Origin: Parvibaculum sp035325945
GTDB taxonomy: Bacteria > Pseudomonadota > Alphaproteobacteria > Parvibaculales > Parvibaculaceae
DNA: 64,000 nucleotides
Assembly: GCF_035325945.1 (NCBI RefSeq)
Contig: NZ_DAOKYX010000011.1
Location: 1-64,000 of the forward strand
Direction: 5' to 3'
Positions 9,940 through 17,260 of this stretch are shown piece by piece. A program made the position numbers and the translations under genes. The stretch's first letter is position 1. Every line of letters begins with the position of its first letter. The notes below the pieces were generated by a model, which was not told the origin of the DNA, did not search any database, and was given only the letters and a program-made list of their open reading frames with translations.

Positions 9940-10758
9940 ATGGCCGCACGCTCCGTCCTTCTGATCCTGTTTCTGGCGCTCGCCATTCTCCCGGCGCGGG
10001 CGTCGGAAGGCATGGAGGCCGCACGCGACGCTTATGTGCGGGGAAGGTTTGAGGAGGCGGCGGAGCTTGCGCGTTCGCTCGGCACTTCGGAAGGAAACGC
10101 GCTTGCGGCGCGCGCGGAACTCGCAGAAGGCGACTATCTCGCGCCTCCTTCCGAGCGCCGCGCGCGCTTCGAACAGGCGGAGAAGGATGCCCGCGCCGCG
10201 ATCGCGCTCGATCCGCAAAACCCGGAAGGCCATCTCTGCCTCGCCCTGGCGCTCGGTTTTCTCGGCAGGCTCGACGGTGTGGTCGCGGCGCATTTCGCGG
10301 GTTACGCCGACGAGGCGCGCCAGCATATCGACCAGGCGCTTCAGCTTGCGCCGACCAACCCCTGGGCGAATGCGCTTCTCGGCGGCTGGAATCTCGAAAT
10401 CGTGCATCAAGGCGGCCTGCTCGGGCAGGCGATTTACGGCGCCTCGCTCGAGAAAGGCATCGCGGCCTATACCTATGCGCTGGCGCTCGACGGCGGCAAT
10501 GCGGCGATCGCCTATCAATATGCGCTGCAGCTCGTCGCGCTGGGTGGCGCATGGCGACGCGCGGAAGCGCGGCAGGCGCTGTCGAACGTTCTCGATGCGG
10601 AACCGGCCGATGCGTCGGGACGGTTCGCGCACCAGCGCGCCGAACGGTTGAAGCGCGCGCTCGATACGCATGACGAGCGCGAACTGCGCGCCATTCTCGC
10701 CGATCAGTTCGGCGCCGATACGAGGAAGGCGGACGGCGCTACTGGCTGGCCCAGATGA
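9940..10758 (+). CDS. Secreted TPR-like protein of unknown function
   Basis: The 272-residue product has a signal peptide (residues 1-21, ending ARAS) and then helical repeats resembling tetratricopeptide units. Examples are AREAYVRGRFEEA-like AARDAYVRGRFEEAAELA, ARAAIALDPQNPEGHLCLAL, IDQALQLAPTNPWANALLGG and TYALALDGGNAAIAYQYAL. TPR proteins are scaffolds for protein partners, here presumably in the periplasm. It follows lysK by 98 bases without an obvious strong ribosome site. Its 3' end overlaps the 3' end of the convergent repressor gene by 20 bases. No partner is evident. Confidence 0.75.
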   Translation: MAARSVLLILFLALAILPARASEGMEAARDAYVRGRFEEAAELARSLGTSEGNALAARAELAEGDYLAPPSERRARFEQAEKDARAAIALDPQNPEGHLCLALALGFLGRLDGVVAAHFAGYADEARQHIDQALQLAPTNPWANALLGGWNLEIVHQGGLLGQAIYGASLEKGIAAYTYALALDGGNAAIAYQYALQLVALGGAWRRAEARQALSNVLDAEPADASGRFAHQRAERLKRALDTHDERELRAILADQFGADTRKADGATGWPR

Positions 10759-11380
10759 TCCGCGCCATCCAGAGAATGTCCTCGGGGTGGAGGATGCGCG
10801 TTTCGTAAGCCGGATTGAGAGAGGCGAGTTCGATGCTTCTTGCCGTGCGCCGTGCAAGCACCTTCGCCATGACCTCGCCAGCGACGGTCTTGACGACGAC
10901 GCGGTCGCCGCGCCTGATCGATGCTGCCGGCGAGACGACGATGATGTCCCCCTCCCGATAGACCGGCATCATGCTGTCGCCCGTGACCTCGAGCGCATAG
11001 GCATTCTCGTCGTTGATGTCGGGGAAGCTGACCTCGTCCCAGCCGCTGCCGGCCGGAAAGCCCGCATCGTCGAAATGCCCGCCCGCGCCTGCCTGCGCCA
11101 GTCCGATGAGCGGTACGCGGCGCTGCCGGGGAGCAGCATCCTGGCCTTCCACGAGCGCGAAGAATTCGTCCAGATTTGCGCCGGTCGCATCGAGAATGCG
11201 CGAAAGGCTTTCCGTGCTCGGCCAGCGCAGGCGCCCTTGCGCGGTGATGCGCTTCGACTTGTTGAAGGCGGTGGGGTCGAGCCCCGCCGCTCTGGCAAGA
11301 CCGGAGGCCGACAAGCCATGATGCCGGGCAAGCTGATCGATCGCGGCCCACAGGCGGCCATGGGAGAGCGATTGCGGCAT
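10739..11380 (-). CDS. LexA-like repressor with HTH and S24 peptidase domains
   Basis: In this 213-residue protein residues 1-60 form an XRE-type helix-turn-helix (LARHHGLSASGLARAAGLDPTAFN). Residues 90-213 form an S24 self-cleaving domain with catalytic Ser136 in TGDSMMPVY and Lys173 in MAKVLARR. An Ala-Gly pair in LAQAGAGG (97-98) is in the right place to be the scissile bond. Proteins of this kind (prophage CI/PrtR type and chromosomal relatives) repress a target set until DNA damage or another cue provokes cleavage. No phage genes are nearby, so it looks like a chromosomal regulator. An inverted repeat just upstream of its start is a candidate autoregulatory operator. Confidence 0.88.
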   Translation of the reverse strand: MPQSLSHGRLWAAIDQLARHHGLSASGLARAAGLDPTAFNKSKRITAQGRLRWPSTESLSRILDATGANLDEFFALVEGQDAAPRQRRVPLIGLAQAGAGGHFDDAGFPAGSGWDEVSFPDINDENAYALEVTGDSMMPVYREGDIIVVSPAASIRRGDRVVVKTVAGEVMAKVLARRTARSIELASLNPAYETRILHPEDILWMARIIWASQ

Positions 11381-11392
11381 GGCGAGGCGGAA

Positions 11393-11431
11393 ATTCCTAT
11401 TATTCGGACTTCTGGCCCGGAAAATAGGAAT
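11393..11431. promoter_or_regulatory. Candidate operator of the S24 repressor (inverted repeat)
   Basis: ATTCCTATT at 11393-11401 and its exact reverse complement AATAGGAAT at 11423-11431 lie 13-51 bases upstream of the repressor start, with centres 30 bases apart (three helical turns). The segment GAAAATA of the right arm (11420-11426) recurs 21 bases further on at 11441-11447. The block is AT-rich in a GC-rich region and sits between the repressor and the divergent DUF952 gene, as expected for an autoregulated bidirectional operator. Confidence 0.55.
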
Positions 11432-11534
11432 CTTCGCACAGAAAATACCGCCCCGCAGCCGGAATATGAGGGCCGCGTTTCTTGTCCGCAGGGGTTCCCC
11501 TCGCTACATTGCGCCCGCATGTGAAAGGGCGGCC

Positions 11535-11876
11535 ATGAGCGCGCGAACCATTTACAAGATCGTGACGGAGAGCGAGTGGCGCGCGGCCGAGGCCAAGGGG
11601 CGCTTCGAGGGTTCCGCCGTCGATCTCAGGGACGGCTTCATCCATTTTTCGACGGCGGCGCAGGTGCGCGAAACGGCGGCGAAGCATTTTGCCGGCGCGG
11701 CAGATCTCGTGCTCGTCGCGGTCGATCCCGCGCCGCTCGATCTCAAATGGGAAGTCTCGCGCGGCGGCGATCTCTTTCCCCACCTCTATGGCATGCTCGA
11801 TCTCGGCGCGGTCAAGCGCGTCGATCCGCTTCCCCTCTGTGCCAGCGGCGAACATCGTTTCCCCGCGATGGATTGA
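11535..11876 (+). CDS. DUF952 family protein
   Basis: This 113-residue protein starts IYKIVTESEW and contains DGFIHFSTAAQVRETAAKHF, the signature of the DUF952 family. It also has a later DLFPHLYG motif. The family adopts a fold related to ADP-ribosyltransferase-like or ASCH-like small domains, but no activity is established. It is divergent from the S24 repressor and lies five bases upstream of pyrD, so it is probably cotranscribed with pyrD. The start at 11535 is preceded by an AAAGGGCGGCC stretch. Nothing else about its role can be read from the sequence. Confidence 0.85.
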   Translation: MSARTIYKIVTESEWRAAEAKGRFEGSAVDLRDGFIHFSTAAQVRETAAKHFAGAADLVLVAVDPAPLDLKWEVSRGGDLFPHLYGMLDLGAVKRVDPLPLCASGEHRFPAMD

Positions 11877-11881
11877 ACGAC

Positions 11882-12940
11882 ATGGATCTGTTTCCGCTTG
11901 CGCGGCCCATGCTGCGCCACATCGACCCCGAGCGCGCGCATCGCTTGACGATCCTTGCGCTGAAGCTCGGTCTCGCCCCGCGCGACGATGAGCCCGATCC
12001 CGCCTCGCTTGCGATCGACCTCTGGGGCCTGCATTTCTCCAATCCTCTCGGCATCGCCGCGGGCTTTGACAAGAACGGCGAAGTGCCCGACGCCATGCTG
12101 AAGCTGGGGCTCGGCTTCGCGGAGGTCGGCACCACGACCCCGCGCCCGCAGAGCGGAAATCCGCGCCCACGCATCTTCCGCCTGAACGGCGAGGGCGCCG
12201 TCATCAATCGGCTCGGCTTCAACAATGAGGGGCATGCGGCGCTGAAGCGGCGCCTCGAGGCGCGCCGCTCAAAGCCCGGCATCGTCGGCGTCAATATCGG
12301 CGCCAACAAGGACGCGGCCGACAGGATCGCCGATTACGAGGCGGGCATCGCCGCCTTCGAGGGGCTCGCCTCCTATTTCACGGTGAACATCTCCTCGCCC
12401 AATACGCCCGGCCTGCGCGCGCTCCAGAACAAGGCCGAGCTTGAAAACCTCGTCGCCCGCGTGCTTGCCGCGCGCGAAGGGCGCACGCCCGTCCTCCTCA
12501 AGATCGCGCCCGATCTCACCGATGCCGAACTCGCCGACATCGCCGAAGTCGCGCTCGAAAAGGGGCTCGACGGTCTCATTGTCTCCAACACGACAATCAG
12601 GCGGGAGGGGCTCGTCTCCTCGCCCGCCGCCTCCGAGACGGGCGGTCTTTCCGGCCGGCCGCTCTTTTCTCTGTCCACGGAGGTGTTGAAGACGATGTAT
12701 CACCTCACGGGCGGGAAGATCCCCATCGTCGGTGTCGGCGGCGTGTCGTCGGGCGCGGACGCCTATGCGAAGATCCGCGCGGGCGCGTCCCTTGTTCAGC
12801 TTTATACGGCGCTCGTCTTCGAGGGGCCGGCCCTTGTCCGCCGCATCAAGCGGGAGCTGGCGCAGGCCCTCGCCGCCGATGGTTTCGGGAACATTCGCGA
12901 TGCTGTCGGCGTCGATGTGAAGAACCAGGAAGCCACCTAG
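11882..12940 (+). CDS. pyrD: Dihydroorotate dehydrogenase (quinone), class 2
   Basis: The 352-residue enzyme oxidises dihydroorotate to orotate in pyrimidine synthesis, passing electrons through FMN to the membrane quinone pool. Family motifs are FSNPLGIAAGFDKNGE, VGTTTPRPQSGNPRPRIFR, the catalytic-loop region TVNISSPNTPGLR (a serine base, typical of class 2), and VSNTTI. The FMN phosphate site is VGVGGVSSGADAYAKIRAGA. The N-terminal helix pair MDLFPLARPMLRHIDPERAH is the membrane-association segment of class 2 enzymes. It follows the DUF952 gene with a five-base spacer and precedes arsC. Confidence 0.96.
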   Translation: MDLFPLARPMLRHIDPERAHRLTILALKLGLAPRDDEPDPASLAIDLWGLHFSNPLGIAAGFDKNGEVPDAMLKLGLGFAEVGTTTPRPQSGNPRPRIFRLNGEGAVINRLGFNNEGHAALKRRLEARRSKPGIVGVNIGANKDAADRIADYEAGIAAFEGLASYFTVNISSPNTPGLRALQNKAELENLVARVLAAREGRTPVLLKIAPDLTDAELADIAEVALEKGLDGLIVSNTTIRREGLVSSPAASETGGLSGRPLFSLSTEVLKTMYHLTGGKIPIVGVGGVSSGADAYAKIRAGASLVQLYTALVFEGPALVRRIKRELAQALAADGFGNIRDAVGVDVKNQEAT

Positions 12941-12984
12941 CGAAAGGCCGGTCTTGCAAGGCAAACCCCGGAAAGGAATCTGGC

Positions 12985-13344
12985 ATGGCGAAAGTCACCA
13001 TCTGGCACAATCCCCGTTGCAGCACCTCGCGCTCCACGCTCTCGCTTCTCGAGCAGCATGGCCTCGATCCCGAGATCGTCGAATATCTGAAGACGCCACC
13101 TTCCGCGGAGGAGCTGAAATCGGTCCTGAAGAAGCTGCGCATGAAGCCGCGCGACCTCATGCGCAAGAAGGAAGCGCTCTACAAGGAGCTGGGCCTCGAC
13201 GATGAGGCCCTGAGCGACGACAGGCTCGTGCAGGCCATGGCCGAGAACCCGATCCTCATCGAGCGGCCCGTGGTCCTTTTCGGTCAGCGCGCGGCGCTTG
13301 GCCGCCCGCCGGAGAACGTGCTCGATCTCTTCACCGATCTCTGA
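12985..13344 (+). CDS. arsC: Arsenate reductase (glutaredoxin type)
   Basis: The 119-residue protein begins VTIWHNPRCSTSR with the nucleophilic cysteine of glutaredoxin-coupled ArsC enzymes, and ends with IERPVVLFGQRAALGRPPE. Those parts hold the arginines that bind the oxyanion. The reaction is arsenate to arsenite in the cytoplasm, with glutathione and glutaredoxin as reductants. There is no arsenite pump or ArsR regulator nearby, so the gene is not in an ars operon. Many such isolated genes belong to the wider ArsC/YffB family with unproven substrate. It lies 44 bases after pyrD. Confidence 0.88.
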   Translation: MAKVTIWHNPRCSTSRSTLSLLEQHGLDPEIVEYLKTPPSAEELKSVLKKLRMKPRDLMRKKEALYKELGLDDEALSDDRLVQAMAENPILIERPVVLFGQRAALGRPPENVLDLFTDL

Positions 13345-13353
13345 GAGCGGAAA

Positions 13354-13374
13354 GGGCGCCCCGCTCAGGCGCCC
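13354..13374. terminator. GC-rich hairpin between convergent genes, possible terminator
   Basis: GGGCGCC (13354-13360) and GGCGCCC (13368-13374) form a seven-pair stem around a seven-base loop. The loop contains the stop codon of the convergent thioesterase gene. There is no run of T after it, so a terminating role is uncertain. Confidence 0.35.
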
Positions 13375-13814
13375 GTCTGTTCCTCGGCCTTGAGTAGAAA
13401 ATGCCCATGCGCCGAGGCGATGGGCCGCGCGCGGTCCTCCTGCCAGGCTTCGGCCTGCACGGTGACGACCCTGCGGCCCTGCTTGGTGATATGCGCCCGT
13501 CCATAGGTGTCGAGCGGCTTGCCCGAGCGCAGATAGTCGATGGTGAGGCCGATGGGCTTGGGGATCGAGGGCATGCCCGTCTCGAAGGCGACCTGAATGA
13601 TCGCCGTCATTTCGAGAAAGGCGCCGATGACGCCGCCATGCAGCGCCGGCAGCGCGGGATTGCCGATGAGCTTCTCGTCGAATTTGAGCACCGTCGTGAT
13701 CTCGTTGCCCTTCTGATCGACCGAAATGCCGAGGAAACGCGCATAGGGGATCGCTTCGATGAACTTTTCGAGGTCGCGCGTCACGACGGCATCTCCGGAT
13801 TTGTTGTCGGTCAT
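13365..13814 (-). CDS. PaaI/hotdog-fold thioesterase family protein
   Basis: This 149-residue single hotdog protein has the PaaI-type core: KLIGNPALPALHGGVIGAFLEM, where HGGV marks the active helix, and a YLRSGKPLDTYGRAHI strand. Such enzymes hydrolyse acyl-CoA or aryl-CoA thioesters in the cytoplasm. The ATG at 13814 follows the stop of the upstream thioesterase gene by five bases, with its ribosome site (GAAGGG) inside that gene's last codons. The two paralogues form a tandem translationally linked pair. Substrate chain type cannot be told. Confidence 0.87.
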   Translation of the reverse strand: MTDNKSGDAVVTRDLEKFIEAIPYARFLGISVDQKGNEITTVLKFDEKLIGNPALPALHGGVIGAFLEMTAIIQVAFETGMPSIPKPIGLTIDYLRSGKPLDTYGRAHITKQGRRVVTVQAEAWQEDRARPIASAHGHFLLKAEEQTGA

Positions 13815-13819
13815 CTCGC

Positions 13820-14293
13820 TCACCCTTCGCTCTTCGGCATGATGTCGCCGAGCGCCATCGCGCTGGGCGGCATGGTGCGGTTGGCGCCCAGCATGAACGT
13901 GCCGACACAGGCGGCGATGGGGTCCGCCTCGTCCGTGTGATAGGCCGTGCCGCGCACGAAGGCGATGTTGCGCGTGACCTTGTAGCAATGCGCGTGGCTC
14001 ATGAGCGCAAGGCCCGGCGTCGCGGGCTTCATGTAGTCGATCCTGAGGTCGAGCGTCGCGATCGACATGCGCGCGGAAAGAGCGAGCTGGACGGCCATGC
14101 CGCAGGTGTGATCGAGGAGCGTCGTGATGACGCCGCCGTGAATGACGCCCGTCTCCACATTGCCGATGAGCTTCTCGTCATAGGGGACGCTCAGCCAGGC
14201 ATTGGCGGCGGACGCATCGATGACCTTCATGTTGAGGGCCTTTGCCTGCGGCGTATAGGCGATCATCGAGGCCTTCATGGCTTCGACGATTTC
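13820..14293 (-). CDS. PaaI/hotdog-fold thioesterase family protein (N terminus in gap)
   Basis: This is the first gene of a tandem pair of single-hotdog proteins. It shows DEKLIGNVETGVIHGGVITTLLDHTCG, where HGGV and the following Asp are the catalytic part, and a DLRIDYMKPA strand. The frame remains open from the Met at 14278 back to the assembly gap (EIVEAM), so the real start is probably inside the gap and I report it as partial. It resembles its downstream neighbour in the KLIGN and HGGVI segments, consistent with duplication. The likely role is acyl-CoA hydrolysis. Confidence 0.82.
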   Translation of the reverse strand, partial: EIVEAMKASMIAYTPQAKALNMKVIDASAANAWLSVPYDEKLIGNVETGVIHGGVITTLLDHTCGMAVQLALSARMSIATLDLRIDYMKPATPGLALMSHAHCYKVTRNIAFVRGTAYHTDEADPIAACVGTFMLGANRTMPPSAMALGDIMPKSEG

Positions 14294-14393
14294 NNNNNNN
14301 NNNNNNNNNNNNNNNNNNNNNNNNNNNNNNNNNNNNNNNNNNNNNNNNNNNNNNNNNNNNNNNNNNNNNNNNNNNNNNNNNNNNNNNNNNNNN
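14294..14393. other. Assembly gap (100 N)
   Basis: A placeholder run of 100 undetermined bases lies between the 5' end of a thioesterase gene and the TetR regulator region. It hides the start and promoter of the thioesterase pair. Confidence 0.99.
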
Positions 14394-14445
14394 GTTCAAC
14401 CCATTGAATCAAGAGCCTTTTTTCAGGCTCCTCGCGTGCGGCAAA

Positions 14446-14473
14446 TTGACCTTGCCGGGCTTTCGTTTAGATT
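14446..14473 (+). promoter_or_regulatory. Predicted sigma70-type promoter for the TetR gene
   Basis: TTGACC at 14446-14451 and TAGATT at 14468-14473 are separated by 16 bases and lie about 95 bases upstream of the TetR start. This is the best -35/-10 pair in the stretch. A small hairpin GAGCC-(loop of Ts)-GGCTC lies just upstream at about 14413-14430. Confidence 0.45.
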
Positions 14474-14566
14474 AGGCCCATTGGAGGTTGCCCGCTCGGG
14501 GAAACCCGGGGAGGCGCCAGGAGGGATGATGACTGCGTCCGAGAGCTTAAGGACTTCGGCCCGCGC

Positions 14567-15241
14567 ATGACCGAGGTCAAGGAGAAGGAGCTGTCCGCCG
14601 AACCGGCGGGGGCGTTCGCGGCTTCGGCGAAACCCATGGGCAAGCGCGAACAGACGAAGCTCAACAATCGCGAGGCGATCCTCAACGCCGCCCGCGAGGT
14701 CTTTGCCGAACTCGGCTACGGCGCCACCACGGTCCGCGACATCATCCGCAAGACCGGCCTCGCGTCCGGCACCTTCTACAATTACTACAAGAGCAAGGAA
14801 GAGGTCTTCGAGGCGCTGATGGATGACGGCATGCGCCGCATCCGGCCCCGTCTCAAGGCGGATCGCATTCGCTCGCGCACCTTCGAGGAATTCATCCGCA
14901 ACGCCTTCCGCACCTATTTCGATTATCTGGCCAGCGACCGGATGACCTTCCAGATCATCAGGCGCAATCCGACGGCGCTGCGCGTGCGCATGGACAGCCC
15001 CGAGATGGTCGCCGGCTTCGAGGAAATCCGGCAATACATCGAGGAAGACATCCGCGACGGCAACGTGCCGCCGGTCGATTCGGAATATCTCATGGCGGCC
15101 GTGGTCGGCATCGCCATGGAGATCGGCGACCGCATGATCATGCGCGGCGAGATCGATCCGAAGACCGCGGCGGATTTCGCCACCACGCTCGTGCTGCACG
15201 GTTTCCACGCGCTGCCCGTGAAGACGGAAGCCGGTTCCTGA
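14567..15241 (+). CDS. TetR/AcrR family transcriptional regulator
   Basis: The 224-residue protein has an N-terminal extension of about 30 residues and then a TetR helix-turn-helix: REAILNAAREVFAELGYGATTVRDII, followed by the recognition helix GLASGTFYNYYKSKEEVFEAL. The C-terminal helical half would bind an inducer. It is encoded just upstream of, and in the same direction as, an HSL-type esterase, 29 bases apart. It may therefore respond to an ester- or lipid-derived ligand and control that gene; this is inference from position only. A second start at the MGKREQTKLN methionine is possible but 14567 keeps the longer form. Confidence 0.9.
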   Translation: MTEVKEKELSAEPAGAFAASAKPMGKREQTKLNNREAILNAAREVFAELGYGATTVRDIIRKTGLASGTFYNYYKSKEEVFEALMDDGMRRIRPRLKADRIRSRTFEEFIRNAFRTYFDYLASDRMTFQIIRRNPTALRVRMDSPEMVAGFEEIRQYIEEDIRDGNVPPVDSEYLMAAVVGIAMEIGDRMIMRGEIDPKTAADFATTLVLHGFHALPVKTEAGS

Positions 15242-15270
15242 TTGGATATGTCCTTGGGGGAGGATAGGGG

Positions 15271-16296
15271 TTGAGCATCCAGAAGCTGATCGTCCGCACT
15301 CTGCTCAAATTGCCGGATGGCGCGCTCGTCGCCATGGCGGGCGGAAAGCCGCTGACGATCGACGGCCGCACGCTGGATGCCCGCGTGCAGTTCCTCGCCG
15401 CGCAGGGCGCTCGCGCGCCTTCCATCACTACGCTCGACCCGGTGGCCGCGCGCGCGGCGACGGCGCAGGGGCTCAAGCTTCTCGACGGTGCGCGGAGCCC
15501 GAAGGTCCGCGTGGAGGAAATGCAGGTGCCGGGCCCGGCAGGCCCGCTCGATGCGCGCCTCTACACGCCCGCCAATGCCTCGGGGCCGCTTCCCGGTCTC
15601 GTCTTCTTCCATTTCGGCGGCTGCGTCATTGGCGATCTCGATACCTGCGACACTTTCTGCTCGATGTTGTCCGAGATCGGAGAGTGCGTCGTTCTTTCCG
15701 TCGCTTATCGCCTGGCGCCGGAGGACAAATATCCGGCCGCCGTCGAGGATGCGCTCGCGGCCTATCGTTTCGCGCGCGACAACGCCCAGAAGCTCGGCAT
15801 GACGCGCCGCATCGGTGTCGGCGGCGACAGCGCGGGCGGCTATCTCGCCGCCGTTGTCGCGCAGGAAACATTGCGGTCGGACGAGGAGGAGCCCGCGCTT
15901 CAGCTTCTCATCTATCCCGTGACGGATATGGAATGGCAGGGCGGCTCATGGACGAGCTGCGAGAACGTCTATCCGCTCACGCGCGAGATCATGGACTGGT
16001 TCATCGGCCATTATCTTCATGACCGCGGCGAGGCGAAAGAGCTTCGCGCTTCGCCGCTCAAGGCTGGCGAACTCGAGGGGCTTTGCCCCGCGGTCGTCGT
16101 GACGGCGGGCTTCGATGTGCTGCGCGATCAGGGCGAGGCCTATGCCGACAAGCTCCGCGTGGCAGGCGTCCGCACGACCTATCGCTGCTATGACCGCCTC
16201 GCGCACGCCTTCACAGCGATGACCGGAACGGTTCCCGCCGCAAGACGCGCCTGCGAGGAAATCGCCCGCGACGTGCGGCGCATTCTCCACGCCTGA
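15271..16296 (+). CDS. Alpha/beta hydrolase, hormone-sensitive-lipase-like esterase
   Basis: This 341-residue enzyme has the HSL (family IV) arrangement. The oxyanion block reads FFHFGGCVIGD instead of the standard HGGG. The nucleophile Ser is in GDSAGG, the acid in GFDVLRDQGEAYA, and the His in LAHAFTAM. SVAYRLAPEDKYPAAVEDALAA is also typical. It should hydrolyse carboxylic esters in the cytoplasm. The start is a TTG at 15271 preceded by GGGGGAGG; no nearby in-frame ATG fits better. It follows the TetR gene by 29 bases and is likely cotranscribed with it. Confidence 0.9.
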   Translation: MSIQKLIVRTLLKLPDGALVAMAGGKPLTIDGRTLDARVQFLAAQGARAPSITTLDPVAARAATAQGLKLLDGARSPKVRVEEMQVPGPAGPLDARLYTPANASGPLPGLVFFHFGGCVIGDLDTCDTFCSMLSEIGECVVLSVAYRLAPEDKYPAAVEDALAAYRFARDNAQKLGMTRRIGVGGDSAGGYLAAVVAQETLRSDEEEPALQLLIYPVTDMEWQGGSWTSCENVYPLTREIMDWFIGHYLHDRGEAKELRASPLKAGELEGLCPAVVVTAGFDVLRDQGEAYADKLRVAGVRTTYRCYDRLAHAFTAMTGTVPAARRACEEIARDVRRILHA

Positions 16297-16305
16297 GAAG
16301 GCGGG

Positions 16306-16405
16306 NNNNNNNNNNNNNNNNNNNNNNNNNNNNNNNNNNNNNNNNNNNNNNNNNNNNNNNNNNNNNNNNNNNNNNNNNNNNNNNNNNNNNNNNNNNNNNN
16401 NNNNN
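16306..16405. other. Assembly gap (100 N)
   Basis: This placeholder gap lies between the esterase stop and the manganese riboswitch. The promoter of the riboswitch-exporter unit is probably hidden here. Confidence 0.99.
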
Positions 16406-16424
16406 CATGTTATCCGGTCCCATC

Positions 16425-16553
16425 CTTAGGGGAGTAGCCTCCCTCCATCCTTCGGGAAAGAGAGGGGCGCGCGTCAACAGACTTGGAGCCGGGCTTGCCC
16501 CTCCATGGCGCGTGCATGCGGGAGCGATCGACCGCCTGGCGAGACCTTTGGCT
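16425..16553 (+). ncRNA. yybP-ykoY manganese riboswitch
   Basis: Two conserved strands of the yybP-ykoY class flank a paired middle region. The 5' element is TTAGGGGAGTAGC (16426-16438) and the 3' element is GCGAGACCTTTGGC (16539-16552); CGTCAACAGACTTGG in the middle is also typical of proteobacterial members. The aptamer binds Mn2+ where its two loops dock. It precedes a TMEM165/GDT1-type exporter by about 80 bases, the classical partner of this riboswitch, so Mn2+ should turn expression of the exporter on. There is no obvious T-tract terminator, which suggests control of translation. Confidence 0.93.
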
Positions 16554-16631
16554 TGAGACGCATCTCCCCGGCCGGGCGGATGCGCCGCTCAGGTCATTGG
16601 CTCAACCCGCGCCCCGGCCCCGAAGGACATC

Positions 16632-17201
16632 ATGGAAGCCTTCCTGATCTCGCTGTCCGCCGTCGCCATCGCCGAGATCGGCGACAAGACGCAGTTGCTG
16701 ACGCTCGTGCTCGCGGCGCGCTTCGCAAGACCCGTCCCGCTCATCGCCGGCATCTTCGCGGCCACCATCGTCAATCATGCGCTGGCCGCGGGCGCAGGGC
16801 TCCTCATCGCCTCCTGGCTCACGCCCGAAGTGCTGCAATGGACGCTCGGCATCTCCTTTGTCGCGGGCGGCATCTGGATGCTCATTCCCGACAAGCTTGA
16901 CGATGTTTCGGGCGGCGCTTCGCGCTTCGGCCCCTTCATCACCACGACGATCGCCTTCTTCCTCGCCGAGATGGGCGACAAGACCCAGCTTGCGACCGTG
17001 GGGCTCGCCGCCCGTTTCGACGATCTCGTCATCGTGGCGGCAGGAACGACCATCGGCATGATGATCGCCAATGTCCCGGTGGTCTTTCTCGGCGACGCGG
17101 CGGCGAAGTTCCTCCCCCTTCAGCTCGTGCGCGGCGCCGCGGCGGCGATCTTTTTCGCGCTCGGCCTCGTCACCATTCTTGAAGCGCTCGGCGTCGTTTG
17201 A
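16632..17201 (+). CDS. TMEM165/GDT1 (UPF0016) family manganese exporter
   Basis: The 189-residue membrane protein is made of two homologous halves of about three helices. Each half carries the family motif E-x-G-D-K-[TS]: EIGDKTQLL near residue 15 and EMGDKTQLA near residue 117. The family (MneA of Vibrio, Gdt1 of yeast, TMEM165 of humans) moves Mn2+ or Ca2+ out of the cytosol. A yybP-ykoY riboswitch directly upstream supports Mn2+ as substrate. The ATG at 16632 follows a GAAGGA ribosome site. It appears to be a single-gene transcript, although the oxidoreductase gene lies 59 bases downstream in the same direction. Confidence 0.93.
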   Translation: MEAFLISLSAVAIAEIGDKTQLLTLVLAARFARPVPLIAGIFAATIVNHALAAGAGLLIASWLTPEVLQWTLGISFVAGGIWMLIPDKLDDVSGGASRFGPFITTTIAFFLAEMGDKTQLATVGLAARFDDLVIVAAGTTIGMMIANVPVVFLGDAAAKFLPLQLVRGAAAAIFFALGLVTILEALGVV

Positions 17202-17260
17202 TTTCCGGCCTCGCGGCCCTATCCTCGCCCGCAAACGAAATCGAAACATGGGAGACGCCG

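Noticed and set aside
10739..11431. Prophage immunity region suggested by the CI-like S24 repressor
   Set aside because: No integrase, structural, lysis or other phage genes are nearby; neighbours are ordinary chromosomal genes (lysK, pyrD).
12985..13344. Arsenic resistance island suggested by arsC
   Set aside because: There is no arsR, arsB or acr3 gene nearby and base composition is like the surroundings.
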